A DNA stretch of 64,000 bases from Epiperipatus broadwayi (lineage: Eukaryota > Onychophora > Udeonychophora > Euonychophora > Peripatidae). Below are positions 59,926-64,000 of this stretch, one piece after another. The position numbers and the translations under genes are program-made. The notes beneath the pieces are model-generated. The model was not told where the DNA came from. It searched no databases and was given only the letters and a program-made list of their open reading frames with translations. Where the stretch lies: assembly GCA_028023455.1 (NCBI GenBank), contig JAQFVV010013338.1:88573-152572 (forward strand), given 5' to 3'. How positions within the stretch are numbered: position 1 is the first letter of the stretch; each line of letters opens with the position of its first letter.

Positions 59926-61457
59926 ATATAACAAAAACAAGTTATAAATCACATAACTTGCTATCGCTTGCATTTATGATCAATAGATGGAGCTTTACCA
60001 AAACCTCCGAACAAGCATATTTTTGTTTACATAAATGTCAAAATAGTCAGAATTCACTATCTCTTTCATTGGCTCCATCTTCAGATCAGCTGATTTCTAG
60101 CTAATTTGCTATCATCAGTGAAGGATAGGGCTAGAAACTAGATCTAAACACTAAATCCAAGCATTTATGCAACAAGATGGAGCTTACTACTAGCTCCAAA
60201 CAAGTTTTAATTAAGTGACAACTAGAGAAAGAATTCAAAATCTCTATCATACCATCCTCATCTCCAGACCAATTGGTTTTGAGCTTAATGTCTCACCTTA
60301 GTGAAGAGTTAGGATTTCAGAAACTAGATCTAAAACTCCAACTCAGAGCACTTATTTAATATGGTACTATCAGTTTGAAAACTTGAATTTTTCAGAAACA
60401 TAAATTTCTTCAAATCTAGCTTTACAAACCAGATAGTTATATGGGTCTGAACTCAGTTCAGCTTCACCATATATTAATAGCTAAAGCAATATTACATCAC
60501 AAAGGCCTTCAAGGGTGCACTTATAATTAATAAAACCAAGTCACAAATTGTGTAACTTGCCTTTAAGCTTGTACTAAAATGTTCACTAGATGGAGCTTAC
60601 CACTAGCTCCAAACAAGCATTAAATTTTAAGTGCAAACAGAGAAAAAATTCCAAAATCTCTATCATACTATCCTCATCTCCAGACCAATTGGATTTGAGT
60701 GTAATGGCTCACCTCAGTGAAGAGTTAGGATTTCAAAAACTAGATCTAAAACTCTCACATATCAGTTTGAAAATTTAAATTTTTCAGAAATGTAAATTTT
60801 TTTAAATCTAGTTTACGAACCAGATAACTATATGGGTCTAAATTCAGTTCACTTTCACCATATATTAATAGCTAAAGCAATATTACATTGCAAAAGCCTT
60901 CAAGGGTACACTTATAATAATTAATAAAACAAGTCACAAATTGTGCAATTTGCCTTTAAGCTTGTGCTAAAATGTTCACTAGATGGAGTTTACCACTAGC
61001 TCCAAACAAGCTTTAATTATAAGTGCCAACAGAGAAAGAATTCAAAATCTCTTTCATACTATCCTCATCTCCAGTCCAATTGTTTTTGAGCTTAATGGCT
61101 TTAGCTATTAATATATGGTGAAACTGAACTGAGTTCAGACCCATATAGCTATCTGGTTTGTAAAGTTAGATTAGAAGAAATTTATGTTTCTGAGAAATTC
61201 GAGTATTCAAACTGATAATAATGTATTAAAAAAGTGCTCTGAGTTGGAGTTTTAGATCTAGTTTCTGAAATCCTAACTCTTCACTGAGGTGAGCCATTAA
61301 GCTCTAAACCAATTGGTTTGGAGATGAGGATAGTATGATAGAGATTTTGAATTCTTTCTGTGTTGGCTATTATAATTGAAGCTTGTTTGGAGCTAGTGGT
61401 AAGCTCCATCTAGTGAACATTTTAGCGCGAGCTTAAAGGCAAGTTGCACAATTTGTA
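59926..61457 (-). repeat. Tandem array related to 13262-14190, ending in an inverted copy
   Basis: Minus-oriented monomers share the GATGGAGCTTAC(C/T)ACTAGCTCC landmark at 60176, 60589 and 60982 (periods 413 and 393 bp). The leftmost unit (59926-60180) is the same subfamily as the 13262 array: GATCAATAGATGGAGCTTTA, and a CAGAATTCACTATCTCTTTC junction. The other units are a diverged subfamily. After about 110 bases of the last unit the orientation flips near 61096, and a plus-oriented copy runs to 61457. Both outer ends carry the AACTTGT edge joined to TA repeats (59917-59929 and 61465 on). Confidence 0.88.
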
Positions 61458-61460
61458 ACT

Positions 61461-61464
<4 letters not shown>

Positions 61465-61536
<72 letters not shown>
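61465..61536. repeat. (TA)n microsatellite
   Basis: About 36 TA units at the outer edge of the inverted monomer. Confidence 0.97.
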
Positions 61537-61538
<2 letters not shown>

Positions 61539-61813
61539 CTGTGCTCTGTTTATATTAAAATAACAAATATACATAATTCAACAGACAGGCTTCAGTTGTC
61601 TCCACTCTCCTATTTTTCAGCCATCTATATCACTAAAAATATTATGATGAAATGCTTAAAGCACTTAATAATGCCAATATTACAGTCATATCCATGTTGA
61701 CCTTAAGTCAATCTGACCCCTTACATATAGAAATTTAATACGTCCATTTAAATATATAGAAAAGGAATGTGCAGAATTCAGGCTGAATATGTTATATTAA
61801 AATACTTATTTAG

Positions 61814-62010
61814 TGAGATGTAATTAAAGGAGAGTTGAACAGAGACTTTCAAGCCATCTACAGTCAACCACTCTATCCAATATAACTGATATTGGAGATC
61901 ATTTATCTTTTTCACATGTATGTGTTTATGTGGATCGATTACATTGGATAGAGTAGATGATTGTAGGGAGCTTGAAAGTAAGGATTTAAATCATTTTAAT
62001 GACATCTAGT
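61814..62010. repeat. Fold-back repeat (about 80-bp arms)
   Basis: CTTTCAAGCCATCTACAGTC (61846 on) pairs with GA(T/C)TGTAG...GCTTGAAAG (ending 61978). Pairing continues outward to AGATGTAATTAAA against its mirrored partner near 61994-62007. The arms are moderately diverged (roughly 80%). A single-arm relative is at 59742-59826. Confidence 0.85.
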
Positions 62011-62897
62011 TTAAAGGTTTGTATATTAATTTTCAAGGAAAATCGTGTAATGATTTTATCTAAATTGATTTGTGCAAGTTTTGCAACTTCTTGCTGTGAT
62101 CTTTAGGCATATACATTTTCTCAGTGATTGATATTCCTAATTATTTGTATTATAATAAACTATTGTCTCTCTGTTAATATAATTTATATTTTTTAATCAA
62201 AAAGTAATTTATTATCTCATTTAAATTCAATTATATCAGTAAATATACTGTGTGCATTAACATATAATTTTTTTCCTCTACATGTTGCATTTAAAATTGT
62301 ATATATTTTTAAAAAAATTGAACTATTTTAGCACTCAGGCTAAAACAGCTGTGGAATATTTTTTTTTTTTTATATTTAATAACTTTTAAAAAATCTGAAA
62401 CTTTTTTCTCTTAAAGAAGATTTGAGCTCTTAGTGTATTCTTTCTGTTATTTTTTGCATAGAAAATTTTCATAATCATAACTTAAAAACAAGAAATTTTA
62501 ATTGTTGATTTCACAAATAAATTTATTATGGCTTATTTTAACTTTTGCTTTTTTATTTCATTTCCAAACTTATCTATGGCTTCCAAGAATTGCCCTCTAT
62601 CATTTGATCTTTAAAAAAAAGCATTAAAAATAACTTTAAAAACTCAAGTTGCATACTAATCAATAACCCATTAGTATATGGCAAGAACCGGTAACATTTT
62701 ATTTAGTAGTGTATTAAATTTGTAATATCTTTTAAATCTTCATCATCTATCAGAAATTGAAGATAAGAATTCATGTAATTTTATTTTAACAAAAGGACTA
62801 TATTTTTTGATAAAGTAGTGAATGAATATCTGCTGTCAAAAGAGAATAAATTATTTAACAAACAATGATAACCCCCCCCCCTATTATATATATATAC
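62011..62897. other. A+T-rich sequence, no gene seen
   Basis: A run of ten or eleven C lies near 62873-62881, next to a TA stretch, just left of the next fold-back repeat. Confidence 0.6.
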
Positions 62898-63108
62898 ATA
62901 TTCCAAATAACGGTAAATGACTTATAATATAATATAAATAAAAAAATCATAGAGAAATATTTTCGATCATATTCATAATCATTATCAACCTGATTCAAAT
63001 TTCAAAATGGAATCGAGATGATAATGATTATAAATATAATCGAAAATATTTCTCTATGATTTTTTTATTTATATTATATTATAAGTCTTTTACTGTTACT
63101 TGGAATAT
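62898..63108. repeat. Fold-back repeat (about 88-bp arms, 35-bp loop)
   Basis: Arms 62898-62985 and 63021-63108 are reverse complements at better than 90% by eye, including TTATAATATAATATAAATAA, TCATAGAGAAATATTTTCGA and outer ATATTCCAA. A short TA run borders the left arm. Non-coding. Confidence 0.95.
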
Positions 63109-63913
63109 ACTTAAGTTTTGTTATTGTTTTATTATTATTAGTGAACATTTTAGTTTGTTATATAAATATATATTACTTTTGAGATACTAATGTTGTAGTC
63201 TACTTAGCAGTTTAATAATCCTCTAAACATGAAATCTGTCCAAATTCTCAAGTATTAGTTTTTTTAAAAAAATAATGGCTGACAGTGACAACTGAATAGA
63301 TTTATTTGTTTACAAGTGTATGCAAAAATTTTGTTTCATATTTACTAATAAATTACCAAGAGGTTTAAACCAATTAAGTCTTCTTACCATTTTTGGTGCC
63401 ATTTTGAAATTTGAAAAAATAAAAGATATATTTTGTATATCTTGTTTGAATACATTAAATATTGAAATGTATATTATTAAAAAAATGAAATATAAAAGAT
63501 TGCAATAAAACTGAAAAAAATATGGTCATTAGCTTTAAAAAATTTAGAAAGAAAAAAAAAATAACACTTTTGAAAATGCTTATTTTTAGATTGGTTCCCT
63601 TATTCTAAATATTGACAATTAAATGTTAAAATCAATTTTATAATAATTTTTTCACATTCTTCATAAAATTCTGAAAAAAAAAAGATACATAACATGACTT
63701 ACCTGAGATAATTCTTCATTATAAAACATTGACATTTATATTTGCTTGTGGTTTCTATTTTTACTAGCTGACCCAAATTTTGTTTTTCTATGCACATGTT
63801 TTGGTAGAAAAAATGCTTCTTTCTAATGAAAAAAAGTATTTACATCATATATTATGCACTCAGAACTTTATTAAATTCTAATTTATCAAAAAATAAAATT
63901 TTTAAAATAATTG

Positions 63914-63918
<5 letters not shown>
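63109..63918. other. A+T-rich sequence, no gene seen
   Basis: The 62-codon open frame at 63320-63508 has no recognisable motif. Confidence 0.55.

Positions 63919-64000
<82 letters not shown>
63919..64000. repeat. (TA)n microsatellite, running off the window
   Basis: At least 41 TA units; the right end lies outside the window. Confidence 0.97.

Overview
This looks like a gene-poor, extremely A+T-rich piece of an animal (probably invertebrate) nuclear genome. By eye it is mostly A and T, with long (TA)n, (ATT)n and (GATA)n microsatellites. Every protein-like segment I can identify belongs to a retroelement. I see no bacterial features (operons, Shine-Dalgarno sites, CRISPR) and no recognisable cellular gene. 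A lineage call such as cephalopod would be a guess and is not made.

The recognisable content is mobile-element debris. There are two families of Penelope-like retroelement (PLE), both on the minus strand. PLE1 (about 23577-25011) has degraded RT motifs and a GIY-YIG endonuclease. PLE2 (51482-52961) is better preserved: RT motifs A to C, a nearly intact GIY-YIG domain, one main frameshift, and 5' truncation. A 727-bp palindrome at 30311-31037 consists of two head-to-head copies of the PLE1 3' end. Other elements are an internally deleted LINE with an AP-endonuclease-like segment (40650-41230, minus), a non-autonomous hAT element with an 8-bp target duplication (28666-29884), a TA-flanked TIR element of Tc1/mariner/pogo type (25597-26484), and a tRNA-Leu-derived SINE head followed by a PLE2-type tail (31801-32026).

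Long fold-back (palindromic) repeats are unusually dense: 10966-11199, 14348-14634, 22082-22281, 30311-31037, 44700-44922, 47243-47695, 59319-59656, 61814-62010 and 62898-63108. Several of these families also occur as a single arm or a complete single-orientation copy elsewhere in the window. That pattern suggests palindromes were made by copying one arm back on itself. Two related tandem arrays (13262-14190 and 59926-61457, monomers of about 380-425 bp) also abut (TA)n tracts, and the second ends in an inverted copy.

The remaining 2-6 kb stretches are A+T-rich sequence without recognisable genes. Exceptions worth a look are a minus-strand CCAAT/TATA promoter-like motif at 38422-38455 with a 50-codon open frame downstream, a plus-strand TATA/splice-donor pair at 5799-5891, and four adjacent perfect small hairpins at 7474-7544. 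There is no set of genes working together here. The functional story is copying, truncation and fold-back duplication of retroelements in TA-rich DNA.
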